Notes under the pieces: model-generated
What the model saw: the letters and a program-made list of their open reading frames with translations, nothing else
What the model was told of the DNA's origin: nothing
Database searches by the model: none
Shown: positions 46,468 through 56,767 of the stretch, piece after piece
How the letters are laid out: each line of letters begins with the position of its first letter
Position numbering within the stretch: position 1 is the first letter of the stretch
Position numbers and translations under genes: made by a program
NCBI RefSeq assembly: GCF_013377295.1
Contig: NZ_CP016180.1
Coordinates: forward strand, 1,488,001 to 1,552,000
DNA length: 64,000 bases
DNA from: Pasteurella skyensis
GTDB taxonomy: Bacteria > Pseudomonadota > Gammaproteobacteria > Enterobacterales > Pasteurellaceae
Direction: 5' to 3'

Positions 46468-47913
46468 TTAAAACGATTTATTAAAAACACTCCAATCAAC
46501 ATTGTTTGATGAAAATGCTGGATCTAATCGATAAACATCAGGTAGTGTGTGCACTTGTCCATTTTCAACCCACGCTGTTACATAGTAAAGATAAACAGGG
46601 TTATCCGATCTAATTTTAACAAAAGTGGTTTGCTCACTATTGTAAGTTGCTTTTTGTTTAGCGACTGACCAGCCTGCTTCAGATAATAATATTTGACTCA
46701 ATGCAGCTGCTTTTTTTACTCGTATACAACCTGAACTTAGTGCTCGTTTCTTTCTTGAAAACACGCCTTTATATGGTGTATCGTGTAAAAAAATGGCCTC
46801 AGCACTTGGCATATTAAATTTATAGCGACCCAATGCTGCTCGCTTTCCTGGTTTTTGACGAATCATATATGGAAAGTTTTTAGCTGCTTCACCTTTATAT
46901 TCTGCCCAATCAATACTTTCTGGAGCAATGGTATTTCCTCTATAATCTAATACTTGAAAACCTTTCTTTGCACCATAGTTTGGATCTTTAGAATACTTAG
47001 GAATAACATCTTCTTCCAAAATAGTGGGTGGAATTGTCCATGGTGGATTTACTACTACATCACTCAGTTTACTAAATAATATTGGTGTTTGGCGTTTTTT
47101 ACGTCCCACTACAACCACAGAATGTAACGCCAACTGCCCATTTTTATAATAATAAAGCTGATAACTTGGAATATTCACATAAAGCCCATTATTGAAATTA
47201 GGAATAACACGCAAACGCTGTGCATTTAACGCTAATTTAGCAAGAGAAATATTATCAGCAGAGCCTGTTAACACTTTTTTTACTGTTTCTGTATATACGT
47301 TATTTTCACTTGGAATATATTTAGCAATGAATTTATCTCCGTAATCACTTTTTACAGCCTCTACCCACATTAATAACTCTTGATCACTGACTGCTTTTGT
47401 ATTATAAGTATTTGATTGATATAACCAAGTATTAATATTATTTTTCAAATTTTTATTATAATAAAAGTAATCTAAAAAGGCATCCGTTAAAAAAATATCT
47501 CTTTCCATACTGCCAATAGCACTATGTGTAATTTTGTTTAGTATTCTCGTTGCATTACGAGAAATGCCACTAACGGCAAATACCGCATAATCTTCAAGAA
47601 AAGTTTGCTCCATTTTTTTATCTAGCCAAAGAGGACTAAAATTTGAAAGCACATACACTTTTTTTACCGCATTCAATAATTTTAATTCTTGTGCCGAAAC
47701 CGTCTTACGAATTTGTCCGTCAACCGCAGTGAGAAGCTGAGGATTTTTCATTGACCATAATGATTTCTCTATTCTTTTTTGTGTATGTATTTGCTGCGTC
47801 TTTAAACTTAACTTTGGAAACACATTCACTATATGTGTAACGGCATAGGTAGGAAATACCCATACAATGGTTAACAAAACTAATGACGTTAATATGCGAC
47901 TTCTTCTTTTCAT
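46468..47913 (-). CDS. ldtD: L,D-transpeptidase (YcbB/LdtD type)
   Basis: Makes 3-3 crosslinks in peptidoglycan. The 481 residues have an N-terminal membrane anchor (about 8-27), a helical N-domain, a peptidoglycan-binding-like region (RLRVIPNF) and a YkuD catalytic domain with HDTPYKGVF and the active-site SSGCIRV. It is shorter than E. coli LdtD (615), mainly in the N-terminal part. Placed directly upstream of mepK, consistent with a crosslink maker next to a crosslink cutter. Confidence 0.92.
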   Translation of the reverse strand: MKRRSRILTSLVLLTIVWVFPTYAVTHIVNVFPKLSLKTQQIHTQKRIEKSLWSMKNPQLLTAVDGQIRKTVSAQELKLLNAVKKVYVLSNFSPLWLDKKMEQTFLEDYAVFAVSGISRNATRILNKITHSAIGSMERDIFLTDAFLDYFYYNKNLKNNINTWLYQSNTYNTKAVSDQELLMWVEAVKSDYGDKFIAKYIPSENNVYTETVKKVLTGSADNISLAKLALNAQRLRVIPNFNNGLYVNIPSYQLYYYKNGQLALHSVVVVGRKKRQTPILFSKLSDVVVNPPWTIPPTILEEDVIPKYSKDPNYGAKKGFQVLDYRGNTIAPESIDWAEYKGEAAKNFPYMIRQKPGKRAALGRYKFNMPSAEAIFLHDTPYKGVFSRKKRALSSGCIRVKKAAALSQILLSEAGWSVAKQKATYNSEQTTFVKIRSDNPVYLYYVTAWVENGQVHTLPDVYRLDPAFSSNNVDWSVFNKSF

Positions 47914-48171
47914 ATACTTACCCTATGGCGGAGATACTTAATCTTGTAAAAATAAACTTAAAAAACATTATGGTTGATTTTTAAACTAATTTGCGATTAT
48001 ATAACATAAACAAACTTTTGTTTACTAAAATTAAATTTTTTATCTAAAAACAATAAAAATTCCATACGATTTACCATTATTTTTTATTTATCACTCTAAT
48101 TAAGAAAAATAAGTATCCCTTTCTGCCATTACCAAGTACACTCGCCAAACATTTTATTAAGGAAAAATTAT

Positions 48172-48348
48172 ATGCTATTTTTTATCAAAAAATTCTGGAT
48201 ATTATCTGTTGTTTTTTTATTATCAGGATGCTTAGTAACCTCTGCTCTTAGCCTTGCAACATCGGCTGTGATGACTGTGGGAGAAATTGCAATAAAAACA
48301 GCGGGAACAGTTGTCGGTACGGTACTACCTGAGAATACTACAGAATAA
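48172..48348 (+). CDS. Small lipoprotein
   Basis: 58 residues. The signal sequence MLFFIKKFWILSVVFLLSGC has a good lipobox LLSG-Cys at position 20. The mature part is short, rich in Ala/Thr/Val (TSALSLATSAVMTVGEIAIK) and ends NTTE. AAGGAAAAATT precedes the ATG. Small lipoproteins of this kind, with alternating AV/TV glycine-rich helices, occur in Pasteurellaceae and Acinetobacter, function unknown. It stands alone between divergent ldtD and convergent uvrC. Confidence 0.75.
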   Translation: MLFFIKKFWILSVVFLLSGCLVTSALSLATSAVMTVGEIAIKTAGTVVGTVLPENTTE

Positions 48349-48353
48349 GTTTA

Positions 48354-48426
48354 CTCGGTATGATAAAGGGAGATAGAAAGAGTGATAAACACATTTTTGC
48401 AAATTTTTTACTTTATCGTACCGCTT
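48354..48426. repeat. Imperfect inverted uptake-signal pair
   Basis: CTCGGTATGATAAAG at the left faces CTTTATCGTACCGCTT at the right, with CATTTTTGCAAATTTTTT between. It lies between the convergent lipoprotein and uvrC genes. The left arm is a decayed core (TCGGTA). Confidence 0.6.
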
Positions 48427-50263
48427 AGCTATTTTGTAATGTATCAAAAATAGTATTAGCAAGGGAAAGTGAAATACCAGGAACAGTTGAAATTTCTTCT
48501 ACCGTTGCCGATTTGACCCCTTGCATTCCTCCTAAATATTTTAATAAGGCTTGACGACGTTTACTTCCTATTCCCGCTATTGACTCTAACCCACTCTCTG
48601 TAAACGCTTTTTGACGTTTTTTACGGTGCCCTGTAATCGCATAAGTATGAGATTCATCACGAATATGTTGAATTAAATGTAGCGCTAAACTATCAGGGGA
48701 TAGATGAATTTCTTTATTTTTTTGATTACTAATAATCAATGTTTCTAAGCCTGCTTTACGCTCAACACCTTTAGAAACACCTATTAGCAAAGGATGGGTT
48801 TTATCCCAATCCACCACCAATTGTGCAAATGTTGCCACCGCACGGTTAAGCTGCCCCTTGCCACCATCAATAAAAATAATATCAGGAATTTTATCTGGCA
48901 TTAAAGGTTTGTTATAACGTTTTAGCAAAGCTTGCTCCATTGCAGCATAATCATCCCCTCCTTTAATTCCGTCAATATTAAAACGACGATAATCTGATTT
49001 AAGCACTCCATTTCGATCAAACACCACACAAGAAGCAACCGTTTGATTTCCCATTGTATGACTAATATCAAAACACTCCATTCGCTTAATTTCAGGGATA
49101 TTCAAAATATCTTGTAATGCTTGATAACGTGCTTCAATTTGAGTATTTTGCTTAAGTCGTAGCTCTAAGGACTTCATCGCATTCGTTTGAGCTAAGCGTA
49201 AATAGCGTTCTCGATCCCCTTTAACTGTGCCATCAACAATGGTAACTTTATGTCCTGCTTGCTGATTTAAGATATGATTTATAGATTCTTTTTCAGTCAA
49301 TTGATGATCAATAATAATTTGATGAGGAATCGTTCTATGCTGATGCATTTGCAAATAAAATTGTCCAATAAAGGTATCGCTAAGCTCCGTTAAATCAGTA
49401 TGACTTGGTACTTTAGGAAAGTAACTACGATTACCTAAAACTTTACCGTGTCGAACAAATAAGATATGCACACAGGCAACGCCTTGCTGATAAGCAATAG
49501 CAATAATATCTAAATCATCTAAACGTTCATTAGATACAAATTGTTTTTCAATGACAGAGCGCACTAATTGAATTTGATCTCGATAACGCGCTGCCTCTTC
49601 AAAATTTAAGTCTGCTGCAGCTTGTTCCATTTTTTTGACTAAATGAGTAATCACTTGCTTATCTTTCCCCTGTAAAAACAGTCGTACAAATTGCACCTGC
49701 TGATCATATTCAGCATCAGAACAATATCCTTTAACACAGGGAGCTAAACAACGTTTAATTTGGTATTGTAAACAAGGACGAGAGCGGTTTTTATAATAAC
49801 TATCTTGGCACTGACGAATAGGAAAAAGCTTCTGTAATAAATTTAAACTTTCTCGTACAGCCATTGCATTAGGATAAGGGCCAAAATAATCTCCTTTTAC
49901 TTTTTTACTACCTCGAAAACTTGTGATACGAGGGTGCTGATGATCTGTCAGTAAAATGTAGGGATAAGACTTATCATCTCGTAGCAAAACATTGTAACGA
50001 GGTTTATATTGTTTAATATAATTATGCTCAAGTAATAATGCTTCGGTTTCAGAATGAGTGATGGTGACTTCAATATAAGCAATATGTGCAACCAATGCTT
50101 CTGTCTTACGATTGGTGAGATTAGTTCTAAAGTAACTTGATACTCGCTTTTTTAAGTCTTTTGCTTTACCCACATAAATAACCGAGTGTTTATTGTCATA
50201 CATACAATAAATACCAGATAAGTGTGGTAGGTTTTTTAAAAAACTATCAAGATCAAACTGCAT
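48425..50263 (-). CDS. uvrC: Excinuclease ABC subunit C
   Basis: Nuclease of UvrABC that makes both incisions in nucleotide excision repair. The 612 residues (E. coli 610) have an N-terminal GIY-YIG domain ([24 protein letters not shown]), a UvrB-binding segment ([24 protein letters not shown]), the RNase H-like C-domain with [18 protein letters not shown] and HIRDESH, and a C-terminal double HhH. Convergent with the lipoprotein gene. Confidence 0.98.
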   Translation of the reverse strand: MQFDLDSFLKNLPHLSGIYCMYDNKHSVIYVGKAKDLKKRVSSYFRTNLTNRKTEALVAHIAYIEVTITHSETEALLLEHNYIKQYKPRYNVLLRDDKSYPYILLTDHQHPRITSFRGSKKVKGDYFGPYPNAMAVRESLNLLQKLFPIRQCQDSYYKNRSRPCLQYQIKRCLAPCVKGYCSDAEYDQQVQFVRLFLQGKDKQVITHLVKKMEQAAADLNFEEAARYRDQIQLVRSVIEKQFVSNERLDDLDIIAIAYQQGVACVHILFVRHGKVLGNRSYFPKVPSHTDLTELSDTFIGQFYLQMHQHRTIPHQIIIDHQLTEKESINHILNQQAGHKVTIVDGTVKGDRERYLRLAQTNAMKSLELRLKQNTQIEARYQALQDILNIPEIKRMECFDISHTMGNQTVASCVVFDRNGVLKSDYRRFNIDGIKGGDDYAAMEQALLKRYNKPLMPDKIPDIIFIDGGKGQLNRAVATFAQLVVDWDKTHPLLIGVSKGVERKAGLETLIISNQKNKEIHLSPDSLALHLIQHIRDESHTYAITGHRKKRQKAFTESGLESIAGIGSKRRQALLKYLGGMQGVKSATVEEISTVPGISLSLANTIFDTLQNS

Positions 50264-50374
50264 AATATACTAAAGCTAACTTAAGTGAATGACTAAGATA
50301 AAAAGGAGAAAAACTCGACTCACTCTAACACAATTGTTAAAATAAACATAGCGTAACTCATCCCATAATAAAAA

Positions 50375-50400
50375 AGGTCTAGCACAATAATACTAGACCT
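50375..50400 (-). terminator. Terminator after secB
   Basis: AGGTCTAG (50375-50382) pairs with CTAGACCT (50393-50400). The minus strand runs into TTTTTATTAT; the plus-strand side is also T-rich. Confidence 0.8.
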
Positions 50401-50420
50401 TATTTAGTAATCAAAACGAA

Positions 50421-50924
50421 TTAATTAAGTGGTGTTTGCTCACCTTCTTCATCTTCTTCTTGCTGACTTTCTAAATAATTCATAAATAGTGCATCAAAAT
50501 TTAATGGAGAAAGATTAAGCGCAGGGAAAGAACCTCTATTCACTAAACTTGACACTAGCTCTCTTGCATATGGGTATAAAATATTCGGACAAGTTACTGC
50601 TAAACAATGTGCAAGCTGTATTCCATCTATTCCTGCAATACTAAATACACCCGATTGTTTTACCTCACAAATAAAAGCTACATCTTTTGATTCTTTCATC
50701 GTTGTTTGAATATTAAGGTGTAAAGTGACTTCATAAAGACTTTCGCCTAGTTCTTTCGTTTCAGTATCTAATTCAAAACTTAAGTCAGGCTCCCATTCCT
50801 GTTGAAAAATAACAGGAAGATTTGGTGCCTCAAATGAAACATCTTTTATATAAATACGTTGAATTTGAAGCTCAAATTGACCTTCTTGTTCTTCTTCTGT
50901 TGCTACTTGATTCTCTTCAGACAT
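50421..50924 (-). CDS. secB: Protein-export chaperone SecB
   Basis: Cytoplasmic tetrameric chaperone that keeps preproteins unfolded and hands them to SecA. The 167 residues (E. coli 155) have FELQIQRIYIKDVSFEAPN, EVTLHLNIQTTMKESKDVAFICEVKQSGVF and CPNILYPYARE, then the SRG-type NRGSFPALNLSPLNFDALF. The acidic tail ends EEDEEGEQTPLN. It lies 30 bases after the rhodanese gene. Confidence 0.97.
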   Translation of the reverse strand: MSEENQVATEEEQEGQFELQIQRIYIKDVSFEAPNLPVIFQQEWEPDLSFELDTETKELGESLYEVTLHLNIQTTMKESKDVAFICEVKQSGVFSIAGIDGIQLAHCLAVTCPNILYPYARELVSSLVNRGSFPALNLSPLNFDALFMNYLESQQEEDEEGEQTPLN

Positions 50925-50954
50925 AGTCTCATTCCTTATAGTTAAATAATAGGG

Positions 50955-51404
50955 TTACTTATGTTTCTTAATTAAAGGCAATTTCTCTGCTCGCCAAGCA
51001 TTCATTCCTTCTTTCAAAACATAAACCTGTTCAAAACCTTGTTCTATCAACAACTTGGCACTGCTATTTGAGGTCATACCATTACCATCAACCAAAATAA
51101 TAGGTTTAGTTTTGTACTTCTCAATACGATGAATATTTTTATTTTTAATATCCGACGGTAAAAGATGTAAACTATCGATAATATGTCCAGCTTTAAAGTC
51201 ATCATCTGAACGTAAATCCAATACAACGCCATCTTCTTTATTAATTAAACGAGTGGCCTCTGCATTGGCAATAATTTTAAATTTACTCGTTAACCCTTGA
51301 TAAATATTAACCATCAAAGCAATAAATAACCCAAACCACGCTACAACCATAATGGTGTGATTTGTTGTAAATTGTTGAATTTCTTGAATAAATGTTAATT
51401 CCAT
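50955..51404 (-). CDS. yibN: Rhodanese-like membrane protein YibN
   Basis: 149 residues with an N-terminal helix (about 17-37) and a rhodanese domain: GVVLDLRSDDDFKAGHIIDS at its start. The position of the active-site loop reads ILVDGNGMTS: the usual catalytic cysteine is absent (Gly/Asn-rich), so sulfurtransferase activity is doubtful. E. coli YibN has a comparable layout near secB. Co-directional with secB. Confidence 0.9.
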   Translation of the reverse strand: MELTFIQEIQQFTTNHTIMVVAWFGLFIALMVNIYQGLTSKFKIIANAEATRLINKEDGVVLDLRSDDDFKAGHIIDSLHLLPSDIKNKNIHRIEKYKTKPIILVDGNGMTSNSSAKLLIEQGFEQVYVLKEGMNAWRAEKLPLIKKHK

Positions 51405-51441
51405 AACTGTTGCTCTCTAAAATTATACTTCATAAAATAAA

Positions 51442-51483
51442 AAGCGGTACTTTTAGTAAAATCTTCTCTAAAAGTAACCGCTT
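51442..51483. repeat. Inverted uptake-signal pair after tig
   Basis: AAGCGGTACTTTTAG pairs with CTAAAAGTAACCGCTT around TAAAATCTTCT; one bulged base. Likely terminator for tig. Confidence 0.8.
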
Positions 51484-51528
51484 AGTTGAATATTGAACAA
51501 ATAATTGTCACTAATATAGTTTAGAGAA

Positions 51529-52827
51529 TTAGCCTTGTTGCTTATTCATAATATCATCAAATGACTGTTCTTTTTCTGTCACTTGTGCTTTTTCAAGAAC
51601 AGTATCAACCACTTGCTCTTCTAAAACAACATTACGAACATTATCAGTTAACTGCTTATTCTTAGCATAATATTCTACTACTTCAGAAGGATCTTCATAA
51701 GCAGATGCTAATTCTGCAATTTTTTCTTTTACTAATGCTTCGTCAACCTTGATTTCATAAGAAGACATCACTGATGAGAATAGTAAGCCAACTTGCACAC
51801 GACGTTTAGCTTGTTCTGTAAATAACTCAGCTGGAAGTTGTGCTGCAACTTCAGGGTTACCACCAAATTGTTGTGCTGCTTGCTGACGTAATACCTCGAT
51901 TTCTTCATCAATCGCTGATTGTGGTACTTCAATTTCATTCTCTGCAAGTAAACCATCAATTACCTGAGTTTTTACTTTTGCAGTGATAGCATTCTTAAGT
52001 TCACGTTGCATATTTCGTTTAATTTCTTCACGTAAATCTGCCACTGTTTTTGCTGTACCAAAACGTTTTACAAACTCATCATTAATTTCTGGCAATTCCA
52101 TTACTTCTACTTTTTTCAAAGTAATTGCAAATTTCGCCGCTTTACCTTTTAAATTTTCAGCTTGATAGTCTTCTGGGAAAGTTACATCAATATCAAATTG
52201 CTCACCCGCTTTATGACCAACAATACCCTCTTCAAAACCAGGGATCATTTGACCTTGTCCCATTGCTAAAATGAAATCTGAAGTTTTACCGCCTTCAAAC
52301 TCTTCACCATCAACAGTACCTACAAAATCAATAGTAACACGATCATCTGCTTTTGCTACTTCTGCTGTTTCAGTAAATGTTGCTTGTTGCTTACGCAATA
52401 CGTCAACCATTTTATCTAAATCCGCATCAGTAATTTCAACCACAGGCTTTTCAACTTTGATATTTTCTAAACCTTTCAATTCTACTTCAGGATACACCTC
52501 AAAAGTGGCTGAGAATGTAAAATCTTTACCGATTTCATAATTTTCTGGAGTAAATGTTGGACGACCTGCTATATTGACCTTTTCACCAATAATTACATCA
52601 AAAAATGCACGTTGCATATTGTCTGACAATACATCTTGGCGAACTGAAGCACCATAGCGTTGTTCCAAAATTGAATGTGGTACCTTCCCTTTGCGGAAAC
52701 CATCAATACGAGCATTTTTTGCAACACCCTTTAATTCTTGACGATATGCTGCTTCAATTTTATCAGCAGGTACAGTAATAGTTACACGGCGTTCTAAGCC
52801 TTGAGTTGTTTCAATTGAAATTGACAT
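51529..52827 (-). CDS. tig: Trigger factor
   Basis: Ribosome-bound chaperone and prolyl isomerase. The 432 residues (E. coli 432) have the ribosome-docking GFRKGKVP loop, the FKBP domain ([41 protein letters not shown]) and the C-terminal chaperone arms. It stands alone; clpP is not adjacent in this window. Confidence 0.98.
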   Translation of the reverse strand: MSISIETTQGLERRVTITVPADKIEAAYRQELKGVAKNARIDGFRKGKVPHSILEQRYGASVRQDVLSDNMQRAFFDVIIGEKVNIAGRPTFTPENYEIGKDFTFSATFEVYPEVELKGLENIKVEKPVVEITDADLDKMVDVLRKQQATFTETAEVAKADDRVTIDFVGTVDGEEFEGGKTSDFILAMGQGQMIPGFEEGIVGHKAGEQFDIDVTFPEDYQAENLKGKAAKFAITLKKVEVMELPEINDEFVKRFGTAKTVADLREEIKRNMQRELKNAITAKVKTQVIDGLLAENEIEVPQSAIDEEIEVLRQQAAQQFGGNPEVAAQLPAELFTEQAKRRVQVGLLFSSVMSSYEIKVDEALVKEKIAELASAYEDPSEVVEYYAKNKQLTDNVRNVVLEEQVVDTVLEKAQVTEKEQSFDDIMNKQQG

Positions 52828-52950
52828 TAATTTAAACCTCTAGTCGGTGTATAAAGTAAATGGATAAATAGAAGTGAATTGTAACGATCACTCGCTTTGA
52901 TGTCGAGGAATAAAATAACGACCGTTTACAATTTGAACAAAAAATAAAAA

Positions 52951-52972
52951 ATAGGGTGATTTTTCACCCTAT
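52951..52972 (-). terminator. Terminator after yidE
   Basis: ATAGGGTGA (52951-52959) pairs with TCACCCTAT (52964-52972). The minus strand continues TTTTTTATTTTTTG. Confidence 0.85.
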
Positions 52973-52990
52973 CATTTACATCATTAAATA

Positions 52991-54646
52991 CTATCCAACT
53001 GTCCACAGTGCAATTGCCAATAATTGTGGCAACATTATACGTAAAAACATCACAAGTGGATAAACCGTTGCATAGGACAGTGCTGACGCACCGCTGTCTT
53101 CTTTAATTGCATTAGCAAAAGCTAAAGCAGGAGGATCAGTCATAGAACCCGCCAATAACCCACAAATGGTTAAATAATTGACTTTACCATAAATACGTGC
53201 AATGCAACCTGTCACAATTAATGGAATAAAAGTAATCACAACTCCGTAACCAATCCAAGACATCCCTTCACTACTTAATAAAGTTTCAAGGAAATGGCCA
53301 CCCGATTTTAATCCCACAACCGCAAGGAACAGTACAATACCAATTTCTCGTAATGCAAGGTTAGCACTAGGAGGCATAAACCAATAAAGTTTACCAATAC
53401 TCCCTATTCTGGCTAAGATCAACGCAACCACTAATGGACCACCCGCTAAACCTAATTTTAATGCGACAGGGAAACCAGGTACATAAAGAGGAACGGAACC
53501 TAATAGCACTCCTAAACCAATCCCAATAAAAATAGGTAACATTTGTACTTGTTGTAATTTTTGTTGAGCATTACCGATAATTGCCATTACAGCTTTAATA
53601 TCATCTTCTCGTCCAACTAGATTCAGCACATCACCAAATTGCAATGTCATCTCACTATTTGGCACTAACTCTACACCAGCACGGTTTAAACGTGAAATCA
53701 GTACATCATATTTACCTTTAAAACCTAAATGACGAAGCTTTTTACCAAAAATTTTTTCATTGGTTACCACCGCTCGTTCTGAACGATAGTGTGTACCTTT
53801 GGTTGACAGAGACATTTCCGCTTCTTCACCTAAAATAAGTTTCATTTTATGTAAAGTTTCTGGTTTTCCAACAAGATGAAGTACATCACCAATCAATAAT
53901 TTAGTATCAGCTTTTGGTACAAACAGTTCATCATTTCCCCTTTTTAATCGAGAATAAACCACATCATGCAATTCAAAATCTGGGATTTCTCTGAGCATCA
54001 AACCTTGCAAATTTGGATTTGTTAAACGCACATTTAAGGAGCTTAATCCACTTTTAGTTTTACTTTGTTTCTTATCAAAATCTTCTGCTTCTTGATCCAC
54101 ATTGACTCTGAAAATCATACGTACTAACCACATAGCAAGTAAAATACCTACAATACCGAATGGATAAGCGATTGCATACGCCATACCCATTACTTCAGTA
54201 TCAGTACCTAATTCAGCTAAGATTTGTTGCCCAGCACCGAGTGATGGCGTATTAGTTACCGCACCAGAGAATACCCCTAAAATAACAGGCAGTGGTACAT
54301 CAAATAATTTATGTAGTAACACAACTAAAATACCACTCATAGCAACAATTAGAAATGCAAAGCCATTTAGTTTTAAACCTGAATGACGAAGAGAAGAGAA
54401 GAATCCTGGACCAACTTGAATACCAATAGTATAAACAAATAGAATTAATCCAAATTCTTGTATGAAATGTAAGGTATGTTTATCTAAATGAAGTCCATAT
54501 TGTTGCATAAAGTGTGCAACAAACAAGCCACCAAACAAAACACCACCAATACCGAGTCCAACGCCTCGAAATTTAAAGTTCCCAATCCATAGTCCCAAAA
54601 CCGCAACTAAGGAAAGAATACTCACTGTGATTGCAATTTCACTCAT
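52991..54646 (-). CDS. yidE: Putative transporter YidE (AspT family)
   Basis: A predicted antiporter or permease of unknown substrate. The 551 residues comprise five or six N-terminal helices, two RCK_C domains in the middle ([20 protein letters not shown] and [20 protein letters not shown]), then five or six C-terminal helices. [12 protein letters not shown] and [11 protein letters not shown] are the duplicated family motifs. It matches E. coli YidE closely along its length. Confidence 0.93.
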   Translation of the reverse strand: MSEIAITVSILSLVAVLGLWIGNFKFRGVGLGIGGVLFGGLFVAHFMQQYGLHLDKHTLHFIQEFGLILFVYTIGIQVGPGFFSSLRHSGLKLNGFAFLIVAMSGILVVLLHKLFDVPLPVILGVFSGAVTNTPSLGAGQQILAELGTDTEVMGMAYAIAYPFGIVGILLAMWLVRMIFRVNVDQEAEDFDKKQSKTKSGLSSLNVRLTNPNLQGLMLREIPDFELHDVVYSRLKRGNDELFVPKADTKLLIGDVLHLVGKPETLHKMKLILGEEAEMSLSTKGTHYRSERAVVTNEKIFGKKLRHLGFKGKYDVLISRLNRAGVELVPNSEMTLQFGDVLNLVGREDDIKAVMAIIGNAQQKLQQVQMLPIFIGIGLGVLLGSVPLYVPGFPVALKLGLAGGPLVVALILARIGSIGKLYWFMPPSANLALREIGIVLFLAVVGLKSGGHFLETLLSSEGMSWIGYGVVITFIPLIVTGCIARIYGKVNYLTICGLLAGSMTDPPALAFANAIKEDSGASALSYATVYPLVMFLRIMLPQLLAIALWTVG

Positions 54647-54763
54647 TGTTTCCCCTATAAAATAAAAATAACTAAAGGGATTCTAACAAAAATTAAAATA
54701 AAAAATTAGATCTATCGCAAAATAATGGAGTATTTATAACACTTTTATGGTTTTTTAATAAAA

Positions 54764-54817
54764 AAGCGGTAAGATGTTATTGGAATTTTACAAAAAAACA
54801 ACAACATCCTACCGCTT
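54764..54817. repeat. Inverted uptake-signal pair between yidE and fadL
   Basis: AAGCGGTAAGATGTT (from 54764) pairs with AACATCCTACCGCTT (to 54817) around a GAATTTTACAAAAAA loop, one mismatch. Probable terminator for fadL. Confidence 0.8.
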
Positions 54818-54856
54818 CAACAATATTGGTTTTAAATTTTTTACTTATTTATAAAC

Positions 54857-56158
54857 TTAAAACTTATAATTTACGTTTAATCCCCATAAGTTTACATGAG
54901 AATGCCCTTCACCTTTCCAAGAAACTGGTACACCACTAATATTCTCATTTTCTACAAAACGGTTTTTATGTCCGTGAATATAAGAATAACCAAAATCTGT
55001 CGATAGATTTGGAGTGAATTGATAAGTTGCACCTAAGCTATACCAAGTTCTATCAGTATCTGGAATTGAAATAGATGGATGCTCTTGACTTGCTCCTTCA
55101 TCATAAGCAAGACCTGCTCGTAAGGTTAACTTATCCATAGCTTGATAAGAAATACCTATCGCATAACGATCTGAATCTGAGAATTTTTCTGTTTTTTGTA
55201 ATAATTCTGCACCTGTATTACTTACAGCACGCAACTCTTTAAAACTACTCCAATCAGTACGTTTCCAGCTATACTGAAGTGCTAGTTTATCTGTTAATTT
55301 ATGATAGCCTGATAATTCCCAAAACGCTGGTAATGTCAAATCTAAACTTCCTGCAATATCTTGCCCTCCAGTTCCTCCAGCTAGTATTGGTAGTTCACTT
55401 GAGAAGTCCCCTTTAAAACCAATATCAACTGCAGAATGATAAGCCAAACCAATACGATGATTTTCATTAATATCATAGCTCACACCTGCATTCCAAGCAA
55501 AAGTCCACTCTTCACCTTTAAGGTGTTTTACTTTTGTAGAATTATTAGCAATATTCGCTCCTGCTTGCTGGTTAATTAACTGACTAAAACTTCCAGCATA
55601 ACGAGTAAGTTCTGCTGTTGAGTGAACTGCATTTAATCCAAGACCCACACTAAAACCATAATCTAATTTCATTGCACCACTAAAATTATAGTTCACTGCT
55701 CTTAGATCTGTTGTTCCACCCAAAACGCCAGCACTATAGTTTTCACCAAAACTGGTTTTTAAACCATAGTTTAAATTCATTCCACCACCAATACTAAAAC
55801 GGTCATTAATTGGCATAACAAAATAGAGATTTGGTAATGTTGCAACAGGTACAATATTGTTGTGAGAAGCATCTTCTGACATTGCCCCCATTGGCGTTGT
55901 TATCGTTTGTGTTCCACTCACATCCACATCAACATCAACATACACACCACCAACAGAAATTTCTGAACCTTTAAACTGTGTCATTAAAGCAGGGTTAGTT
56001 GCCACAACAGAAGCGTTATCTGCTACTGCTGCATTACCTGCATATGCTACCCCTAAACCTGATGTTGAAATTTCAACCAATTGAAACCCAGCGGCTAAAC
56101 TGCCTGTTGCAGACAAAGTCAGCATTGAAGCAAGTGATAATTTAACCATTTTTTTCAT
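54857..56158 (-). CDS. fadL: FadL/OmpP1-family outer membrane protein
   Basis: A beta-barrel for uptake of long-chain fatty acids and other hydrophobics; the Haemophilus form is OmpP1. 433 residues from ATG 56158 (AAGGAAC upstream; a longer frame opens at 56206). The signal peptide is cleaved near SLAAG, leaving GFQLVEIS, the usual mature start. NPALM, the hatch-type NPA motif, is present, and the last residue is Phe (NVNYKF). Divergent from yfcZ, as in E. coli. Confidence 0.92.
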   Translation of the reverse strand: MKKMVKLSLASMLTLSATGSLAAGFQLVEISTSGLGVAYAGNAAVADNASVVATNPALMTQFKGSEISVGGVYVDVDVDVSGTQTITTPMGAMSEDASHNNIVPVATLPNLYFVMPINDRFSIGGGMNLNYGLKTSFGENYSAGVLGGTTDLRAVNYNFSGAMKLDYGFSVGLGLNAVHSTAELTRYAGSFSQLINQQAGANIANNSTKVKHLKGEEWTFAWNAGVSYDINENHRIGLAYHSAVDIGFKGDFSSELPILAGGTGGQDIAGSLDLTLPAFWELSGYHKLTDKLALQYSWKRTDWSSFKELRAVSNTGAELLQKTEKFSDSDRYAIGISYQAMDKLTLRAGLAYDEGASQEHPSISIPDTDRTWYSLGATYQFTPNLSTDFGYSYIHGHKNRFVENENISGVPVSWKGEGHSHVNLWGLNVNYKF

Positions 56159-56411
56159 AACGTTTTGTTCCTTAATTAATAATATAAGCGGTAAGATATT
56201 TACCACTTTTTACAAAATTCTCTAAATCTATTCAATTTTGAACAGTAAGATTCTAAGAATAAAAAAGTAAAGAGGCAATGTAATTAATATAACTTAACAA
56301 CTGTTCCGACCACTTAAATATCTGTAGCTAAAAATTTAATTGCAACAAAAAACAGAAATGAGTAAACTTTATCTCGTTATCAACTGTTAAATATACAAAA
56401 TAAGGAAAAAT

Positions 56412-56696
56412 ATGTCTGAATATCAAGCAAATGAATCTAAAGTTTGTTGTTGTGTCGATGTTGGTACGGTCATTGATGGAGAGGATCGCACTGTTGACTT
56501 TTATCAAACTTATCAAACAAAGGAAAATGCTGAAGAAGCATTAGCTTACCTAACTGAAAAAGCAAGAAAAGCAGAATCAGATCCTTGCCAAATTACCAGC
56601 AATATTCAACAAACAACTGAAGGCTATAAATTAGAGGTTAATTTTGAATTTAGCTGTCAAGCAGAGGCAATGATTTTTCAGCTTTCAACTCGCTAA
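56412..56696 (+). CDS. yfcZ: YfcZ/YiiS family (DUF406) protein
   Basis: A 94-residue cytoplasmic protein of unknown function. It has the CCCVDVGTVIDG start, TEKARKAESDPCQI and FEFSCQAEAMIFQLSTR, matching E. coli YfcZ along its length. The conserved cysteines suggest metal binding, unproven. ATG 56412 after AAGGAAAAAT. Divergent from fadL with about 250 bases between; the same pairing occurs in E. coli. Confidence 0.92.
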   Translation: MSEYQANESKVCCCVDVGTVIDGEDRTVDFYQTYQTKENAEEALAYLTEKARKAESDPCQITSNIQQTTEGYKLEVNFEFSCQAEAMIFQLSTR

Positions 56697-56767
56697 TTAA
56701 TAGTATAAATCTCCAACTTTAGATAAGTTGGAGATTATTTTCCAATAAAAAACGACTGGTTATATGG

